Source of the DNA: Pseudomonas abieticivorans
GTDB lineage: Bacteria > Pseudomonadota > Gammaproteobacteria > Pseudomonadales > Pseudomonadaceae
Direction of reading: 5' to 3'
Assembly (NCBI RefSeq): GCF_023509015.1
Contig: NZ_CP094975.1
Location: 3,217,501 to 3,281,500, forward strand
Length of the DNA: 64,000 nucleotides
Shown piece after piece: positions 11,301 to 24,129 of this stretch. The translations under genes were made by a program, and so were the position numbers. Position 1 is the first letter of the stretch. Every line of letters begins with the position of its first letter. The notes under the pieces are model-generated. The model did no database searches and had not been told where the DNA came from. It worked only from the letters and a program-made list of their open reading frames with translations.

Positions 11301-12381
11301 TCTGGAAATCACCAACGAGATCCTCGACAACCTTGAGCACGGGCAGTGGTTCAAACTGCGCATGGCTGAAGATGCTCTGAACGAGCAGCTCGAGCGGGCC
11401 CAGGCCTACATCGTTGACCGTCGCCGTCTGCTGGACGACAAGTTCGAAGACAAGAAGCGCAAACTGCAGCAGGGCGATGACCTGGCTCCAGGCGTGCTGA
11501 AAATCGTCAAGGTTTACCTGGCAATCCGTCGTCGCATCCAGCCGGGCGACAAGATGGCCGGTCGTCACGGTAACAAAGGTGTGGTCTCTGTGATCATGCC
11601 GGTTGAAGACATGCCACACGATGCCTATGGCACTCCGGTGGACGTGGTTCTCAACCCGTTGGGCGTACCTTCGCGTATGAACGTTGGTCAGATTCTTGAA
11701 ACCCACCTGGGCCTCGCGGCCAAGGGCTTGGGCGAGAAGATCAACCGTATGGTCGAAGAGCAGCGTAAAGTATCCGAACTGCGCTCCTTCCTGCACCAGA
11801 TCTATAACGAGATCGGTGGTCGTCAGGAAAGCCTCGATGACTTCTCCGACCAGGAAATCCTGGACCTGGTGAAGAACCTGAAAGGCGGCGTGCCAATGGC
11901 CACTCCGGTGTTCGATGGTGCGAAGGAAAGCGAGATCAAGGCCATGCTGAAACTGGCAGACCTGCCAGAAAGCGGCCAGATGCAGCTGTTCGACGGTCGT
12001 ACCGGCAACAAGTTCGAGCGTCCGGTTACCGTTGGCTACATGTACATGCTGAAACTGAACCACTTGGTGGACGACAAGATGCACGCGCGTTCCACTGGTT
12101 CGTACAGCCTGGTTACCCAGCAGCCGCTGGGTGGTAAGGCTCAGTTCGGTGGTCAGCGTTTCGGGGAGATGGAGGTCTGGGCACTGGAAGCATACGGCGC
12201 CGCCTACACCCTGCAAGAAATGCTCACAGTGAAGTCGGACGATGTGAACGGTCGAACCAAGATGTACAAAAACATCGTGGACGGCGATCACCGTATGGAG
12301 CCGGGCATGCCCGAGTCCTTCAACGTGTTGATCAAAGAGATTCGTTCCCTCGGTATCGATATCGATCTGGAAACCGAATAA
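8308..12381 (+). CDS. rpoB: DNA-directed RNA polymerase subunit beta
   Basis: The catalytic beta subunit is full length at 1357 residues. It starts at ATG 8308 ([15 protein letters not shown]). The rifampicin-binding cluster [15 protein letters not shown] and [13 protein letters not shown] is wild-type at the positions equivalent to E. coli D516, H526 and S531. The C-terminal clamp contacts are intact ([16 protein letters not shown]). It is followed after 64 bases by rpoC. A 1355-residue open frame on the opposite strand is a codon-bias shadow. Confidence 0.99.
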   Translation: MAYSYTEKKRIRKDFSKLPDVMDVPYLLAIQLDSYREFLQAGATKDQFRDVGLHAAFKSVFPIISYSGNAALEYVGYRLGEPAFDVKECVLRGVTYAVPLRVKVRLIIFDKESSNKAIKDIKEQEVYMGEIPLMTENGTFVINGTERVIVSQLHRSPGVFFDHDRGKTHSSGKLLYSARIIPYRGSWLDFEFDPKDCVFVRIDRRRKLPASVLLRALGYSTEEVLDAFYTTNVFHVQGENLNLELVPHRLRGEIAALDILDDKGKVIVEQGRRITARHINQLEKAGIKTLEVPLDYVLGRTSAKAIVHPATGEILAECNTELNTEILAKIAKAQVVRIETLYTNDIDCGPFISDTLKIDSTSNQLEALVEIYRMMRPGEPPTKDAAETLFNNLFFSPERYDLSAVGRMKFNRRIGRTEIEGSGVLSKDDIVAVLKTLVDIRNGKGIVDDIDHLGNRRVRCVGEMAENQFRVGLVRVERAVKERLSMAESEGLMPQDLINAKPVAAAVKEFFGSSQLSQFMDQNNPLSEITHKRRVSALGPGGLTRERAGFEVRDVHPTHYGRVCPIETPEGPNIGLINSLAAYARTNQYGFLESPYRVVKDALVTDEIVFLSAIEEADHVIAQASATMNDKKVLIDELVAVRHLNEFTVKAPEDVTLMDVSPKQVVSVAASLIPFLEHDDANRALMGSNMQRQAVPTLRSDKPLVGTGMERNVARDSGVCVVARRGGVIDSVDASRIVVRVADDEVEPGEAGVDIYNLTKYTRSNQNTCINQRPLVRKGDRVQRSDIMADGPSTDMGELALGQNMRIAFMAWNGYNFEDSILLSERVVQEDRFTTIHIQELTCVARDTKLGPEEITADIPNVGEAALNKLDEAGIVYVGAEVGAGDILVGKVTPKGETQLTPEEKLLRAIFGEKASDVKDTSLRVPTGTKGTVIDVQVFTRDGVERDARALSIEKSQLDEIRKDLNEEFRIVEGATFERLRSALVGQIVDGGAGLKKGLEITNEILDNLEHGQWFKLRMAEDALNEQLERAQAYIVDRRRLLDDKFEDKKRKLQQGDDLAPGVLKIVKVYLAIRRRIQPGDKMAGRHGNKGVVSVIMPVEDMPHDAYGTPVDVVLNPLGVPSRMNVGQILETHLGLAAKGLGEKINRMVEEQRKVSELRSFLHQIYNEIGGRQESLDDFSDQEILDLVKNLKGGVPMATPVFDGAKESEIKAMLKLADLPESGQMQLFDGRTGNKFERPVTVGYMYMLKLNHLVDDKMHARSTGSYSLVTQQPLGGKAQFGGQRFGEMEVWALEAYGAAYTLQEMLTVKSDDVNGRTKMYKNIVDGDHRMEPGMPESFNVLIKEIRSLGIDIDLETE

Positions 12382-12445
12382 CACGCGACGCGAATCGGGA
12401 GTGGGCCCTTAAAGCCCGCTCCCTGCTCCGCCAGGAGGAAAGGCC

Positions 12446-15400
12446 TTGAAAGACCTACTGAATTTGCTGAAAAACCAGGGTCAAGTCGAAGAGTTTGACG
12501 CAATCCGTATCGGGTTGGCGTCGCCTGAGATGATCCGTTCGTGGTCGTTCGGTGAAGTTAAAAAGCCGGAAACCATCAACTACCGTACGTTCAAGCCTGA
12601 GCGTGACGGCCTGTTCTGCGCCAAGATCTTTGGCCCAGTCAAGGACTACGAGTGCCTGTGCGGTAAGTACAAGCGCCTGAAACACCGTGGCGTGATCTGC
12701 GAGAAGTGCGGCGTTGAAGTTGCACTGGCCAAGGTTCGTCGTGAGCGCATGGCGCACATCGAACTGGCTTCGCCGGTTGCCCACATCTGGTTCCTGAAGT
12801 CCCTGCCGTCGCGTATCGGCTTGCTGATGGACATGACCCTGCGTGATATCGAACGCGTTCTCTACTTCGAGAGCTATGTCGTTATCGACCCGGGCATGAC
12901 CACCCTTGAAAAAGGCCAGCTGCTGAACGACGAGCAGTACTTCGAAGCCCTCGAAGAGTTCGGTGATGACTTCGACGCCCGCATGGGTGCAGAAGCTGTC
13001 CGTGAACTGCTGCACGCGATTGACCTGGAGCACGAGATTGGCCGCTTGCGCGAAGAGATTCCGCAAACCAACTCGGAAACCAAGATCAAGAAGCTGTCCA
13101 AGCGCCTGAAGTTGATGGAAGCCTTCCAGGGTTCCGGCAACCTGCCTGAGTGGATGGTGTTGACCGTTCTGCCGGTTCTGCCGCCAGATCTGCGTCCACT
13201 GGTCCCACTGGATGGCGGTCGTTTCGCGACTTCCGACCTCAACGATCTGTATCGTCGAGTGATCAACCGTAACAACCGTTTGAAGCGTCTGCTGGACCTG
13301 TCGGCTCCTGACATCATCGTGCGCAACGAAAAGCGCATGCTGCAGGAAGCGGTCGATGCCCTGCTGGACAACGGTCGTCGCGGTCGCGCCATCACCGGTT
13401 CCAACAAGCGCCCTCTGAAATCCCTGGCTGACATGATCAAGGGTAAGCAAGGTCGTTTCCGTCAGAACTTGCTCGGTAAGCGCGTTGACTACTCGGGTCG
13501 TTCGGTAATTACCGTAGGTCCGGCCCTGCGCCTGCACCAGTGCGGTCTGCCGAAGAAGATGGCACTCGAGCTGTTCAAGCCGTTCATTTTCGGCAAGCTG
13601 GAAATGCGTGGTCTGGCGACCACCATCAAAGCGGCCAAGAAAATGGTCGAGCGCGAACTGCCAGAGGTTTGGGACGTTCTCGCCGAAGTGATTCGCGAAC
13701 ACCCAGTGCTGCTCAACCGTGCACCGACCCTTCACCGTCTGGGTATCCAGGCGTTTGAACCAGTACTGATCGAAGGTAAGGCTATCCAGCTGCACCCTCT
13801 GGTCTGTGCTGCGTACAACGCCGACTTCGACGGCGACCAGATGGCGGTACACGTACCGTTGACCCTGGAAGCCCAGCTCGAAGCCCGTGCGCTGATGATG
13901 TCGACCAACAACATCCTGTCGCCAGCCAACGGTGAGCCAATCATCGTTCCGTCGCAGGACGTTGTACTGGGTCTGTACTACATGACCCGTGAAGCGATCA
14001 ACGCCAAGGGCGAAGGCCGCGTATTCGCGGACCTGCAGGAAGTCGACCGCGTATTCCGCGCCGGCGAGGCAGCCCTGCACGCCAAGATCAAGGTTCGTAT
14101 CAACGAAACCGTCAATGATCGTGATGGTGGCAGCGTCAAGAACACCCGTATCGTCGACACCACTGTCGGCCGTGCGCTGTTGTTCCAGGTGGTTCCGGCC
14201 GGCCTGTCCTACGACGTCGTCAACCAGCCGATGAAGAAGAAGGCGATCTCCAAGCTGATCAACCAGTGCTACCGCGTGGTTGGTTTGAAAGAGACCGTGA
14301 TCTTCGCTGACCAGTTGATGTACACCGGTTTTGCCTACTCGACGATTTCGGGTGTTTCCATCGGCGTTAACGACTTCGTTATCCCGGATGAGAAAGCTCG
14401 CATCATCGGCGCCGCTACCGACGAAGTGAAAGAGATCGAAAGCCAATACGCTTCCGGCCTGGTAACCCAGGGCGAGAAGTACAACAAGGTGATCGACCTC
14501 TGGTCCAAGGCGAACGACGAAGTATCCAAGGCGATGATGTCCAACCTCTCGAAAGAGAAGGTTATCGACCGCCATGGCGTCGAAGTCGACCAGGAATCCT
14601 TCAACTCGATGTACATGATGGCTGACTCCGGTGCCCGGGGTTCGGCAGCTCAGATTCGTCAGTTGGCCGGTATGCGTGGCCTGATGGCCAAGCCGGACGG
14701 CTCGATCATCGAGACGCCGATCACCGCGAACTTCCGTGAAGGTTTGAGCGTACTTCAGTACTTCATCTCCACTCACGGTGCTCGTAAGGGTCTTGCGGAT
14801 ACCGCGTTGAAAACCGCTAACTCCGGTTACCTGACTCGTCGTCTGGTAGACGTGGCGCAAGACTTGGTGGTTACCGAGATCGATTGCGGCACCGAGCAGG
14901 GTCTGTTGATGACCCCGCACATCGAAGGCGGCGACGTCGTGGAGCCGTTGGGTGAACGTGTACTGGGTCGTGTCATTGCCCGTGACGTGTTCAAGCCTGG
15001 CACCGACGAAGTCATCGTGCCTGCCGGTACGCTGGTGGACGAGCAGTGGGTTGAATTCATCGAGCTGAACAGCATCGACGAAGTGATCGTGCGTTCGCCG
15101 ATCAGCTGCGAAACCCGCTTCGGTATCTGCGCCAAGTGCTACGGTCGCGATCTGGCCCGTGGTCACCAGGTGAACATCGGTGAAGCGGTCGGCGTTATCG
15201 CTGCCCAGTCCATCGGTGAGCCGGGTACCCAGCTGACCATGCGTACGTTCCACATCGGTGGTGCGGCAAGCCGTACTTCCGCTGCTGATAGCGTTCAAGT
15301 GAAGAACGGTGGTGTGGTTCGTCTGCACAACCTGAAACACGTTGAGCGTGCTGACGGCAACCTGGTTGCTGTGTCCCGTTCCGGTGAGTTGGCCATCGCT

Positions 15401-16645
15401 GATGACTTCGGTCGTGAGCGTGAGCGCTACAAGCTGCCGTACGGTGCCGTGATTTCGGTTAAAGAGGGTGACAAGGTCGACGCTGGCGCTATCGTGGCCA
15501 AGTGGGACCCGCACACCCACCCAATCGTTACCGAAATGAAAGGTACCGTGACCTACGTGGGCATGGAAGAAGGTATTACGATCAAGCGCCAGACCGACGA
15601 ATTGACCGGTTTGACCAACATCGAAGTACTGGACGCCAAAGACCGTCCTGCTGCCGGCAAAGAAATTCGCCCAGCGGTCAAGATGGTCGGCGCCGATGGC
15701 AAGGATCTGCTGCTGCCAGGTACTGACGTACCGGCCCAGTACTTCCTGCCAGCCAACGCCCTGGTCGGTGTGGCGGATGGTGTGCAAGTGGGTGTGGGTG
15801 ACGTTATCGCCCGTATTCCACAGGAAACTTCGAAAACCCGTGACATCACCGGTGGTCTGCCGCGTGTTGCCGACCTGTTCGAAGCACGTCGTCCGAAAGA
15901 AGCGTCGATTCTGGCCGAAGTCAGCGGCACCATCGCCTTCGGTAAAGAGACCAAGGGCAAGCGCCGCCTGGTCATCACTCCGAACGACGGTACCGATCCG
16001 TACGAAGAGCTGATTCCGAAGTGGCGTCACCTGAACGTCTTCGAAGGCGAACAAGTGAACCGCGGCGAAGTTATCTCCGACGGCCCGAGCGATCCGCACG
16101 ACATCCTGCGTCTGCTGGGTGTGAGCGCGCTGGCGAAGTACATCGTCAACGAGATCCAGGACGTTTACCGTCTGCAAGGCGTTAAGATCAACGACAAGCA
16201 CATCGAAACCATCCTGCGCCAGATGCTGCGCAAGGTCGAGATTGCCGAGTCGGGTGATTCCAGCTTCATCAAGGGCGACCAGATGGAGTTGACCCATGTG
16301 TTGACCGAGAACGAGCGTCTGAGTACTGATGAGAAATTCATCTCCAAGTACACTCGCGTTCTGCTGGGTATCACCAAGGCCTCGCTGTCCACCGAATCGT
16401 TCATCTCGGCGGCTTCCTTCCAGGAAACCACTCGAGTGCTGACCGAGGCGGCGGTAACCGGCAAGCGCGATTACCTGCGCGGCCTGAAAGAGAACGTGGT
16501 CGTGGGTCGTCTGATCCCGGCCGGTACCGGTTTGGCCTACCACAGCGAGCGTAAGCGCCGCCGTGAAGCAGACAAACCATTGCGCGTAAGCGCAAGCGAA
16601 GTCGAAGCAGCACTGACGGAAGCGCTGAACTCCAGCGGTAACTGA
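12446..16645 (+). CDS. rpoC: DNA-directed RNA polymerase subunit beta'
   Basis: The 1399-residue product carries the catalytic Mg2+ motif NADFDGDQM at residues 458-466 (D460, D462, D464). It also has the N-terminal zinc ribbon [20 protein letters not shown], and the bridge-helix and trigger-loop regions are intact. The start is TTG 12446 behind a strong AGGAGG (from 12433). The family sequence [10 protein letters not shown] begins there and no ATG or GTG fits. A large inverted repeat follows the stop. Confidence 0.98.
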   Translation: MKDLLNLLKNQGQVEEFDAIRIGLASPEMIRSWSFGEVKKPETINYRTFKPERDGLFCAKIFGPVKDYECLCGKYKRLKHRGVICEKCGVEVALAKVRRERMAHIELASPVAHIWFLKSLPSRIGLLMDMTLRDIERVLYFESYVVIDPGMTTLEKGQLLNDEQYFEALEEFGDDFDARMGAEAVRELLHAIDLEHEIGRLREEIPQTNSETKIKKLSKRLKLMEAFQGSGNLPEWMVLTVLPVLPPDLRPLVPLDGGRFATSDLNDLYRRVINRNNRLKRLLDLSAPDIIVRNEKRMLQEAVDALLDNGRRGRAITGSNKRPLKSLADMIKGKQGRFRQNLLGKRVDYSGRSVITVGPALRLHQCGLPKKMALELFKPFIFGKLEMRGLATTIKAAKKMVERELPEVWDVLAEVIREHPVLLNRAPTLHRLGIQAFEPVLIEGKAIQLHPLVCAAYNADFDGDQMAVHVPLTLEAQLEARALMMSTNNILSPANGEPIIVPSQDVVLGLYYMTREAINAKGEGRVFADLQEVDRVFRAGEAALHAKIKVRINETVNDRDGGSVKNTRIVDTTVGRALLFQVVPAGLSYDVVNQPMKKKAISKLINQCYRVVGLKETVIFADQLMYTGFAYSTISGVSIGVNDFVIPDEKARIIGAATDEVKEIESQYASGLVTQGEKYNKVIDLWSKANDEVSKAMMSNLSKEKVIDRHGVEVDQESFNSMYMMADSGARGSAAQIRQLAGMRGLMAKPDGSIIETPITANFREGLSVLQYFISTHGARKGLADTALKTANSGYLTRRLVDVAQDLVVTEIDCGTEQGLLMTPHIEGGDVVEPLGERVLGRVIARDVFKPGTDEVIVPAGTLVDEQWVEFIELNSIDEVIVRSPISCETRFGICAKCYGRDLARGHQVNIGEAVGVIAAQSIGEPGTQLTMRTFHIGGAASRTSAADSVQVKNGGVVRLHNLKHVERADGNLVAVSRSGELAIADDFGRERERYKLPYGAVISVKEGDKVDAGAIVAKWDPHTHPIVTEMKGTVTYVGMEEGITIKRQTDELTGLTNIEVLDAKDRPAAGKEIRPAVKMVGADGKDLLLPGTDVPAQYFLPANALVGVADGVQVGVGDVIARIPQETSKTRDITGGLPRVADLFEARRPKEASILAEVSGTIAFGKETKGKRRLVITPNDGTDPYEELIPKWRHLNVFEGEQVNRGEVISDGPSDPHDILRLLGVSALAKYIVNEIQDVYRLQGVKINDKHIETILRQMLRKVEIAESGDSSFIKGDQMELTHVLTENERLSTDEKFISKYTRVLLGITKASLSTESFISAASFQETTRVLTEAAVTGKRDYLRGLKENVVVGRLIPAGTGLAYHSERKRRREADKPLRVSASEVEAALTEALNSSGN

Positions 16646-16669
16646 GGTCTGATCTAGGCTGAAAGGCGG

Positions 16670-16740
16670 GGCCCTGGCGTCATCGGTCAACGAGCTAAGA
16701 CATTTTTTGTCGGAAGTCGTTGATCGCTGATACCGGGGCC
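16670..16740 (+). other. Large imperfect inverted repeat between rpoC and rpsL
   Basis: Two 24-base arms (16670-16693 and 16717-16740) are inverted with five mismatches. They enclose a smaller GACA-TTTTT-TGTC hairpin. There is no U tract after the outer stem, so it may be a processing or protection structure at the rpoBC end rather than a simple terminator. Confidence 0.65.
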
Positions 16741-16745
16741 TTGTC

Positions 16746-16774
16746 TTGACTGGGCGCAAGATCCTCTTTAGACT
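16746..16774 (+). promoter_or_regulatory. Promoter of the str operon (rpsL-rpsG-fusA-tuf)
   Basis: The -35 TTGACT (16746-16751), a 17-base spacer and -10 TAGACT (16769-16774) lie just after the inverted repeat. They precede rpsL by about 90 bases. Confidence 0.75.
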
Positions 16775-16865
16775 CTTGTACCCCTAAATTTGGTGGGGCT
16801 CACGTCCTGCCATTTTGCTTTTCTTGCAAGACAATAGCGTCGCAAGACAACAGTGGAGCTAGTAG

Positions 16866-17237
16866 ATGGCAACTATCAACCAGCTGGTACGTCAGCCGCG
16901 TAAGCGTATCGTCGAGAAATCCGACGTACCTGCGCTGCAGAACTGCCCGCAACGTCGTGGCGTGTGCACCCGTGTGTACACCACCACGCCGAAAAAACCT
17001 AACTCGGCACTGCGTAAAGTATGCCGTGTGCGCCTGACCAACGGTTTCGAGGTTTCCTCGTACATCGGCGGTGAAGGCCACAACCTGCAAGAGCACAGCG
17101 TGGTACTGATCCGCGGCGGTCGTGTAAAAGACTTGCCAGGTGTTCGTTACCACACCGTTCGCGGCTCCCTGGATACCTCCGGCGTTAAAGGTCGTAACCA
17201 AGGTCGTTCGAAGTACGGTACCAAGAAGCCTAAGTAG
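16866..17237 (+). CDS. rpsL: 30S ribosomal protein S12
   Basis: S12 is the decoding-centre accuracy protein, 123 residues. The [13 protein letters not shown] loop has the streptomycin-sensitive lysine (E. coli K43 position). The [13 protein letters not shown] loop (K88 position) is also wild-type. It is the first gene of the str operon. Confidence 0.98.
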   Translation: MATINQLVRQPRKRIVEKSDVPALQNCPQRRGVCTRVYTTTPKKPNSALRKVCRVRLTNGFEVSSYIGGEGHNLQEHSVVLIRGGRVKDLPGVRYHTVRGSLDTSGVKGRNQGRSKYGTKKPK

Positions 17238-17337
17238 TAGCGGCTTTTTGTAAAAAACTGAAGACATCTTATTTTCTGAGTCGATAAGAGTAAGGTCGGA
17301 GGCGTCCCGCAAGGGCACCGATTCCGAACGAACCTGA

Positions 17338-17829
<492 letters not shown>

Positions 17830-17859
17830 TCCTAGCTTCACTAATTTTGCGAGGGCTTT

Positions 17860-19965
17860 ATGGCTCGTACTACTCCGATTAGCCGCTACCGTAACATCGG
17901 TATCGTCGCTCACGTGGATGCTGGTAAAACCACCACCACCGAGCGCGTCCTTTTTTACACCGGCAAAAGTCACAAGATGGGCGAGGTGCATGACGGCGCC
18001 GCGACCACAGACTGGATGGTTCAGGAGCAGGAGCGTGGTATTACCATTACTTCTGCTGCCATTACCGCCTTCTGGAAAGGTTCCGAGAAGCAGTACAAGG
18101 ACGAGCACCGCTTCAACGTAATCGATACCCCGGGCCACGTAGACTTCACCATTGAAGTTGAGCGTTCGCTGCGTGTACTCGACGGCGCTGTCGTTGTGTT
18201 CTGCGGTACCTCGGGTGTTGAGCCTCAGTCGGAAACCGTATGGCGTCAGGCCAACAAATACGGCGTTCCACGTCTTGTTTATGTCAACAAGATGGACCGT
18301 GCTGGTGCCAACTTCCTGCGCGTGATCGGTCAGATCAAGCAGCGTCTGGGTCATACCCCGGTGCCAATCCAATTGGCTATCGGTTCCGAAGACAACTTCC
18401 AGGGTCAGATCGATCTGATCACCATGGAAGCGATCTACTGGAATGACGCTGACAAAGGCATGGTTCCTGTTCGCAAGCCGATCCCGGCCGAGCTGCAAGA
18501 ACTGGCTGACGAGTGGCGCAACAACATGGTTGAGGCTGCGGCTGAAGCCAGCGAAGAGCTGATGAACAAGTACCTCGAAGGTGAAGAACTCACCAACGTG
18601 GAAATCAAGGCCGCTCTGCGTCAGCGTACTATCGCTGGTGAGATCGTCTTGGCTGTTTGCGGTTCGTCGTTCAAGAACAAGGGCGTTCCCCTGGTTCTCG
18701 ATGCTGTTATCGACTACTTGCCTGCTCCAACCGACATTCCTGCTATCAAGGGTTCCAACCCTGATAACGAGGAAGAAGAGATGGAGCGTCATGCTGACGA
18801 CAGCGAGCCGTTCTCGGCTCTGGCGTTCAAGATCGCTACCGACCCATTCGTGGGTACCCTGACCTTCGTCCGCGTTTACTCGGGCGTGTTGGCCTCCGGC
18901 GACGGCGTGATCAACTCGGTCAAGGGCAAGAAAGAGCGCGTGGGTCGTATGGTGCAAATGCACGCAAACGCCCGCGAAGAGATCAAGGAAGTACGCGCTG
19001 GCGACATCGCGGCCCTGATCGGCATGAAGGACGTCACCACTGGTGAGACTTTGTGCGACGCTGCTAAGCCAATCATCCTGGTTCGCATGGACTTCCCGGA
19101 GCCGGTTATTTCGGTTGCCGTAGAGCCTAAGACCAAGGATGACCAGGAAAAAATGGGTATCGCTCTGGGCAAGCTTGCTCAGGAAGATCCATCTTTCCGC
19201 GTCAAGACTGATGAAGAGACTGGTCAAACGATCATCTCCGGCATGGGCGAGCTTCACCTGGACATCCTGGTTGACCGGATGCGCCGTGAGTTCAACGTCG
19301 AAGCCAACATCGGTAAGCCTCAAGTTTCCTATCGTGAGCGCATCACGAAGAATTGTGAAATTGAAGGCAAATTCGTTCGTCAGTCCGGCGGTCGTGGCCA
19401 GTTCGGCCATTGCTGGATCCGTTTTGCTCCTGCTGATGAAGGTCAGGAAGGTCTGCAATTCGTGAACGAAGTAGTGGGCGGTGTTGTTCCTAAGGAATAC
19501 ATCCCGGCTATCCAGAAGGGTATCGAAGAGCAGATGAAGAACGGTGTTGTTGCCGGCTATCCGCTCATCGGCCTGAAGGCGACCGTTTTTGACGGTTCTT
19601 ACCACGACGTCGACTCCAACGAGATGGCGTTCAAGGTAGCTGCCTCCATGGCAACCAAGCAGCTGGCCCAGAAGGGCGGTGGTGAGTTGCTTGAGCCAAT
19701 CATGGCGGTAGAAGTCGTTACGCCTGAAGACTACATGGGTGACGTGATGGGCGACCTTAACCGTCGCCGCGGCATGATCTTGGGTATGGAAGACACGGTC
19801 TCCGGCAAAGTAATTCGTGCCGAAGTTCCGCTGGGTGAGATGTTCGGTTATGCGACCGACGTCCGTTCCATGTCCCAGGGTCGCGCAAGCTACTCTATGG
19901 AATTCAAAAAATACAACACAGCTCCGGCGCATATCGCTGAAACTGTATCCAAAAAACAAGGCTGA
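17860..19965 (+). CDS. fusA: Elongation factor G
   Basis: EF-G is the translocation GTPase, 701 residues. G1 is AHVDAGKT near residue 17, the switch II region is DTPGHVDF, and the NKMD specificity motif is present. Domains II-V follow in the usual order. It lies between rpsG and tuf in the str operon. No frameshift or fusidic-acid resistance change was evident by eye. Confidence 0.98.
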   Translation: MARTTPISRYRNIGIVAHVDAGKTTTTERVLFYTGKSHKMGEVHDGAATTDWMVQEQERGITITSAAITAFWKGSEKQYKDEHRFNVIDTPGHVDFTIEVERSLRVLDGAVVVFCGTSGVEPQSETVWRQANKYGVPRLVYVNKMDRAGANFLRVIGQIKQRLGHTPVPIQLAIGSEDNFQGQIDLITMEAIYWNDADKGMVPVRKPIPAELQELADEWRNNMVEAAAEASEELMNKYLEGEELTNVEIKAALRQRTIAGEIVLAVCGSSFKNKGVPLVLDAVIDYLPAPTDIPAIKGSNPDNEEEEMERHADDSEPFSALAFKIATDPFVGTLTFVRVYSGVLASGDGVINSVKGKKERVGRMVQMHANAREEIKEVRAGDIAALIGMKDVTTGETLCDAAKPIILVRMDFPEPVISVAVEPKTKDDQEKMGIALGKLAQEDPSFRVKTDEETGQTIISGMGELHLDILVDRMRREFNVEANIGKPQVSYRERITKNCEIEGKFVRQSGGRGQFGHCWIRFAPADEGQEGLQFVNEVVGGVVPKEYIPAIQKGIEEQMKNGVVAGYPLIGLKATVFDGSYHDVDSNEMAFKVAASMATKQLAQKGGGELLEPIMAVEVVTPEDYMGDVMGDLNRRRGMILGMEDTVSGKVIRAEVPLGEMFGYATDVRSMSQGRASYSMEFKKYNTAPAHIAETVSKKQG

Positions 19966-19995
19966 TTCAGTCCTTTAGGCTAGGAGTTAATTGTC

Positions 19996-21189
19996 GTGGC
20001 TAAAGAAAAATTTGATCGTTCCCTTCCGCACGTCAACGTAGGCACCATCGGCCACGTTGACCACGGTAAGACCACTCTGACCGCTGCTCTGACTCGCGTC
20101 TGCTCCGAAGTATTCGGTTCGGCGATCGTCGACTTCGACAAGATCGACAGCGCGCCAGAAGAAAAAGCTCGTGGTATCACCATCAACACCGCGCACGTTG
20201 AATACAACTCGCTGATCCGTCACTACGCTCACGTTGACTGCCCAGGTCACGCTGACTACGTGAAGAACATGATCACCGGTGCTGCCCAGATGGACGGCGC
20301 GATCCTGGTTTGCTCGGCCGCTGATGGTCCGATGCCACAAACCCGTGAGCACATCCTGCTGTCCCGCCAGGTTGGCGTTCCGTACATCGTGGTTTACCTG
20401 AACAAGGCTGACCTGGTAGACGACGCTGAGCTGCTGGAACTGGTTGAGATGGAAGTTCGCGACCTGCTGTCCACCTACGACTTCCCAGGCGACGACACTC
20501 CGATCATCATCGGTTCTGCTCGTATGGCCCTGGAAGGCAAAGACGACAACGAAATGGGCACCACTTCCGTACGGAAACTGGTTGAAGTTCTGGACAGCTA
20601 CATCCCAGACCCAGTTCGCGTTATCGACAAGCCGTTCCTGATGCCAATCGAAGACGTGTTCTCGATCTCCGGTCGCGGTACTGTTGTTACCGGTCGTATC
20701 GAGCGCGGTATCGTCAAGGTTCAAGACTCGCTGGAAATCGTTGGTCTGCGTGACACCACCGTCACCACCTGCACCGGCGTTGAAATGTTCCGTAAGCTGC
20801 TCGACGAAGGTCGTGCTGGCGAGAACTGCGGCGTTCTGCTGCGTGGTACCAAGCGTGACGACGTTGAGCGTGGCCAGGTTCTGGTCAAGCCAGGTTCGGT
20901 CAAGCCGCACACCAAGTTCGAAGCTGAAGTCTACGTTCTGAGCAAGGAAGAAGGCGGTCGTCACACTCCGTTCTTCAAAGGCTACCGTCCACAGTTCTAC
21001 TTCCGTACTACTGACGTGACTGGTAACTGCGAGCTGCCAGAAGGCGTTGAAATGGTAATGCCAGGCGACAACATCAAAATGGTTGTCACCCTGATCAAAA
21101 CCATCGCAATGGAAGACGGCCTGCGTTTCGCAATCCGTGAAGGCGGTCGTACCGTCGGCGCTGGCGTAGTAGCCAAAATCATCGAGTAA
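19996..21189 (+). CDS. tuf: Elongation factor Tu
   Basis: EF-Tu delivers aminoacyl-tRNA to the ribosome. The 397-residue product starts at GTG 19996. It has [16 protein letters not shown] and NKAD motifs and both beta-barrel domains. It is the only tuf gene in the window: the second copy that some pseudomonads carry just before tRNA-Trp is absent. A strong terminator follows. Confidence 0.98.
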   Translation: MAKEKFDRSLPHVNVGTIGHVDHGKTTLTAALTRVCSEVFGSAIVDFDKIDSAPEEKARGITINTAHVEYNSLIRHYAHVDCPGHADYVKNMITGAAQMDGAILVCSAADGPMPQTREHILLSRQVGVPYIVVYLNKADLVDDAELLELVEMEVRDLLSTYDFPGDDTPIIIGSARMALEGKDDNEMGTTSVRKLVEVLDSYIPDPVRVIDKPFLMPIEDVFSISGRGTVVTGRIERGIVKVQDSLEIVGLRDTTVTTCTGVEMFRKLLDEGRAGENCGVLLRGTKRDDVERGQVLVKPGSVKPHTKFEAEVYVLSKEEGGRHTPFFKGYRPQFYFRTTDVTGNCELPEGVEMVMPGDNIKMVVTLIKTIAMEDGLRFAIREGGRTVGAGVVAKIIE

Positions 21190-21211
21190 TCGTTGATCGC
21201 TTGAAGAAAAG

Positions 21212-21237
21212 GCCCCCGCTTTTGCGGGGGCTTTTTT
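21212..21237 (+). terminator. Str operon terminator after tuf
   Basis: A perfect 8-base-pair GC stem (GCCCCCGC/GCGGGGGC) with a TTTT loop is followed by six T and preceded by an A run. Confidence 0.93.
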
Positions 21238-21243
21238 ATTGGG

Positions 21244-21272
21244 TTGACACCCAGCGAGGCGGTCTATAGAAT
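21244..21272 (+). promoter_or_regulatory. S10 operon promoter
   Basis: A perfect -35 TTGACA (21244-21249), a 17-base spacer and -10 TAGAAT (21267-21272) lie immediately after the tuf terminator. They are 64 bases before rpsJ, so S10 is transcribed independently of str. Confidence 0.85.
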
Positions 21273-21335
21273 CACGCCTCCTTTTAACGGGCGTAGTGCG
21301 CCCGGTGGGAATAGCAGCCTGGAGTCTGAAATCCA

Positions 21336-21647
21336 ATGCAAAATCAGCAAATCCGTATCAGGTTGAAGGCTTTTGACCATCGCCTGATCGACCAATCCAC
21401 CCAGGAAATCGTGGAAACCGCGAAACGTACTGGTGCTCAAGTGCGTGGTCCAATTCCACTGCCTACTCGCAAAGAGCGGTTCACCGTTCTGGTCTCCCCG
21501 CACGTCAACAAAGACGCGCGTGACCAGTACGAGATCCGTACTCATAAGCGCGTTCTGGACATCGTCCAGCCAACGGATAAAACCGTTGATGCGCTGATGA
21601 AGCTTGATCTTGCGGCAGGTGTGGAAGTGCAGATCAGCCTCGGCTAA
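21336..21647 (+). CDS. rpsJ: 30S ribosomal protein S10
   Basis: The 103-residue S10 (also NusE, partner of NusB and NusG) starts [15 protein letters not shown]. It opens the S10 operon (rpsJ-rplCDWB-rpsS-rplV-rpsC-rplP-rpmC-rpsQ). The leader is only about 60 bases, so an enterobacterial-type L4 attenuator leader is unlikely. Confidence 0.98.
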
Positions 21648-21727
21648 GACTGGGTCTTAGTCGTGTAACGCTCTGAAATGGGCGGCCATAGCGGGTGAAA
21701 GCCCCGTACACTCATGAGGTTTACAAC

Positions 21728-22363
21728 ATGACTATTGGTGTAGTCGGTCGTAAATGCGGTATGACCCGTATTTTCACCGAAGAAGGTGTCTCCATTCCGG
21801 TCACGGTCATTGAGATCGAGCCGAATCGCGTCACCCAGTTCAAAACTGAAGAAACCGATGGCTATCGTGCAGTGCAAGTCACTGTCGGCGAGCGTCGCGC
21901 TTCGCGTGTGACTGCTGCTCAAGCAGGTCACTTCGCCAAGGCGAACGTTGCTGCCGGTCGCGGCGTCTGGGAATTCCGCCTTGAAGAAGGCGATTACCAG
22001 GCTGGCGACTTGATCAATGCTGAAATCTTCGCTGCAGGCCAACTGGTAGATGTTACCGGTCAGTCCAAGGGTAAAGGCTTTGCCGGTACCATCAAGCGTT
22101 GGAATTTCCGCGGTCAAGACAACACCCACGGTAACTCCGTTTCCCACCGCGTCCCTGGCTCCATCGGCCAGTGCCAGACTCCTGGTCGTGTATTCAAGGG
22201 CAAAAAAATGTCCGGTCATATGGGCGCAGAGCGCGTGACCGTTCAGTCCTTGGAAGTTGTGCGCGTCGACGCTGAACGCAATCTGCTGCTCGTCAAGGGT
22301 GCTGTTCCTGGCGCTACTGGCGGCAACCTGGTTGTGCGTCCGGCAGCCAAGGCTCGCGGTTAA
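21728..22363 (+). CDS. rplC: 50S ribosomal protein L3
   Basis: The 211-residue protein starts at ATG 21728 ([20 protein letters not shown]). The frame opens further upstream, but those residues have no L3 homology. The conserved central loop ([16 protein letters not shown]) carries the glutamine that PrmB methylates in relatives. Confidence 0.97.
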   Translation: MTIGVVGRKCGMTRIFTEEGVSIPVTVIEIEPNRVTQFKTEETDGYRAVQVTVGERRASRVTAAQAGHFAKANVAAGRGVWEFRLEEGDYQAGDLINAEIFAAGQLVDVTGQSKGKGFAGTIKRWNFRGQDNTHGNSVSHRVPGSIGQCQTPGRVFKGKKMSGHMGAERVTVQSLEVVRVDAERNLLLVKGAVPGATGGNLVVRPAAKARG

Positions 22364-22375
22364 GGGGAAGCTGAA

Positions 22376-22978
22376 ATGCAATTAAATGTAAATGACGCTC
22401 AAGCGATTGAAGTTTCCGAACTGACTTTCGGCGGCGAGTTCAACGAGACGCTGGTACACCAAGCAGTCGTGGCCTACATGGCCGGCGGCCGTCAAGGTAC
22501 CAAGCAGCAAAAAACCCGTTCCGACGTTTCCGGTGGCGGTAAGCGCCCATGGCGTCAGAAGGGTACCGGCCGTGCTCGTGCTGGTACCATCCGTAGCCCA
22601 ATCTGGCGCGGCGGCGGCACCACCTTCGCAGCTCGTCCACAGGACCACTCGCAGAAGCTCAACAAGAAGATGTATCGCGCAGCACTGCGCTCCATCCTTG
22701 CTGAACTCGTGCGTACTGATCGTCTGGTCGTGGTTCAGGACTTCGCAGTTGAAGCTCCGAAAACCAAAGATCTGCTGAACAAGCTGAATGGCATGGGCCT
22801 GACTGACGTCCTGATCGTGTCTGACGCTGTTGATCAGAACCTGTACCTGGCTGCTCGCAACCTGCCTCACGTCGACGTACGTGACGTACAGGGTTCCGAT
22901 CCAGTTAGTCTGATCGCATACGACAAGGTGTTGATCACTGTGTCGGCCGTGAAGAAATTCGAGGAGCTGCTGGGATGA
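22376..22978 (+). CDS. rplD: 50S ribosomal protein L4
   Basis: The 200-residue L4 has the long tunnel-lining loop ([18 protein letters not shown]), which is wild-type and without macrolide-type deletions. The stop overlaps the rplW start by 4 bases (ATGA). Confidence 0.98.
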
Positions 22979-23274
22979 ACCAGGAACGCGTATTTAAAGT
23001 TCTGCTTGGCCCGCACGTTTCCGAGAAGGCTACGGTTCTGGCAGACAAAAAAGGTCAGTTCGTTTTCAAGGTCGCTACCGATGCGACCAAGCTGGAAATC
23101 AAGAAGGCCGTCGAAAGCCTGTTCAGCGTGAAAGTAGAGCGTGTGACTACCCTGAACGTATTGGGTAAAAGCAAGCGCACTGCTCGCGGTCTGGGCAAGC
23201 GTAATGACTGGAAGAAGGCAGTTATCTCCCTTCAGCCAGGCCAAGATCTCGATTTCAGCAGCAGTGCTGAGTAA
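22975..23274 (+). CDS. rplW: 50S ribosomal protein L23
   Basis: L23 lies at the tunnel exit and docks trigger factor and SRP. The 99-residue product starts [19 protein letters not shown]. Translation is coupled to rplD by overlap. Confidence 0.98.
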
Positions 23275-23288
23275 GGAAGGGGTGCATC

Positions 23289-24113
23289 ATGGCAATCGTT
23301 AAATGCAAACCGACTTCCCCTGGCCGCCGTTTTGTGGTCAAGGTGGTCAACAAGGAGCTGCATAAAGGCGCTCCTCACGCACCGCTGCTCGAGAAAAAAT
23401 CGAAGACTGGTGGTCGTAACAACAATGGCCGTATCACTACACGTCACGTGGGTGGTGGTCATAAGCAGCATTACCGTTTGGTTGACTTCCGTCGCAACGA
23501 CAAAGATGGCATCGCTGCCACTGTCGAGCGTATCGAATACGACCCGAACCGTACTGCTCACATCGCACTGCTGCTGTACGCAGACGGCGAGCGTCGCTAC
23601 ATCATCGCCCCTAAAGGCGTGAGTGCAGGCGACCAGCTGATCGCAGGCGCTCTGGCTCCAATCAAGCCAGGCAACGCTCTGCAACTGCGCAACATCCCAG
23701 TGGGTAGCACCATTCACGGCATCGAACTGAAGCCGGGCAAAGGTGCTCAAATCGCTCGTTCCGCTGGTGCTTCGGCTCAGCTGATCGCTCGCGAAGGTGT
23801 CTATGTGACCCTGCGTCTGCGCTCTGGTGAAATGCGTAAAGTCCTGGCTGAATGCCGTGCGACCCTGGGTGAAGTCTCGAACTCCGAGCACAGCCTGCGT
23901 TCGCTGGGTAAAGCTGGTGCCAAACGCTGGCGTGGCGTTCGCCCAACCGTTCGTGGTGTTGCCATGAACCCGGTTGACCACCCACATGGTGGTGGTGAAG
24001 GTCGTACCTCCGGTGGTCGTCATCCGGTATCGCCATGGGGCTTCCCGACTAAGGGCGCGAAGACTCGTGGTAATAAGCGTACCGACAAAATGATCGTCCG
24101 TCGTCGCAAGTAA
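23289..24113 (+). CDS. rplB: 50S ribosomal protein L2
   Basis: L2 helps form the peptidyl-transferase centre. The 274-residue product has the conserved [19 protein letters not shown] segment with the functional histidine. Length is standard. Confidence 0.98.
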   Translation: MAIVKCKPTSPGRRFVVKVVNKELHKGAPHAPLLEKKSKTGGRNNNGRITTRHVGGGHKQHYRLVDFRRNDKDGIAATVERIEYDPNRTAHIALLLYADGERRYIIAPKGVSAGDQLIAGALAPIKPGNALQLRNIPVGSTIHGIELKPGKGAQIARSAGASAQLIAREGVYVTLRLRSGEMRKVLAECRATLGEVSNSEHSLRSLGKAGAKRWRGVRPTVRGVAMNPVDHPHGGGEGRTSGGRHPVSPWGFPTKGAKTRGNKRTDKMIVRRRK

Positions 24114-24129
24114 ATAGAGGGATACGACA

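Noticed and set aside
8317..12384. Open frame of 1355 residues antisense to rpoB
   Set aside because: It mirrors rpoB codon bias, has no family motif and no ribosome site; rpoB itself is certain.
12455..16759. Open frame of 1434 residues antisense to rpoC
   Set aside because: It is a codon-bias shadow of rpoC with low-complexity composition.
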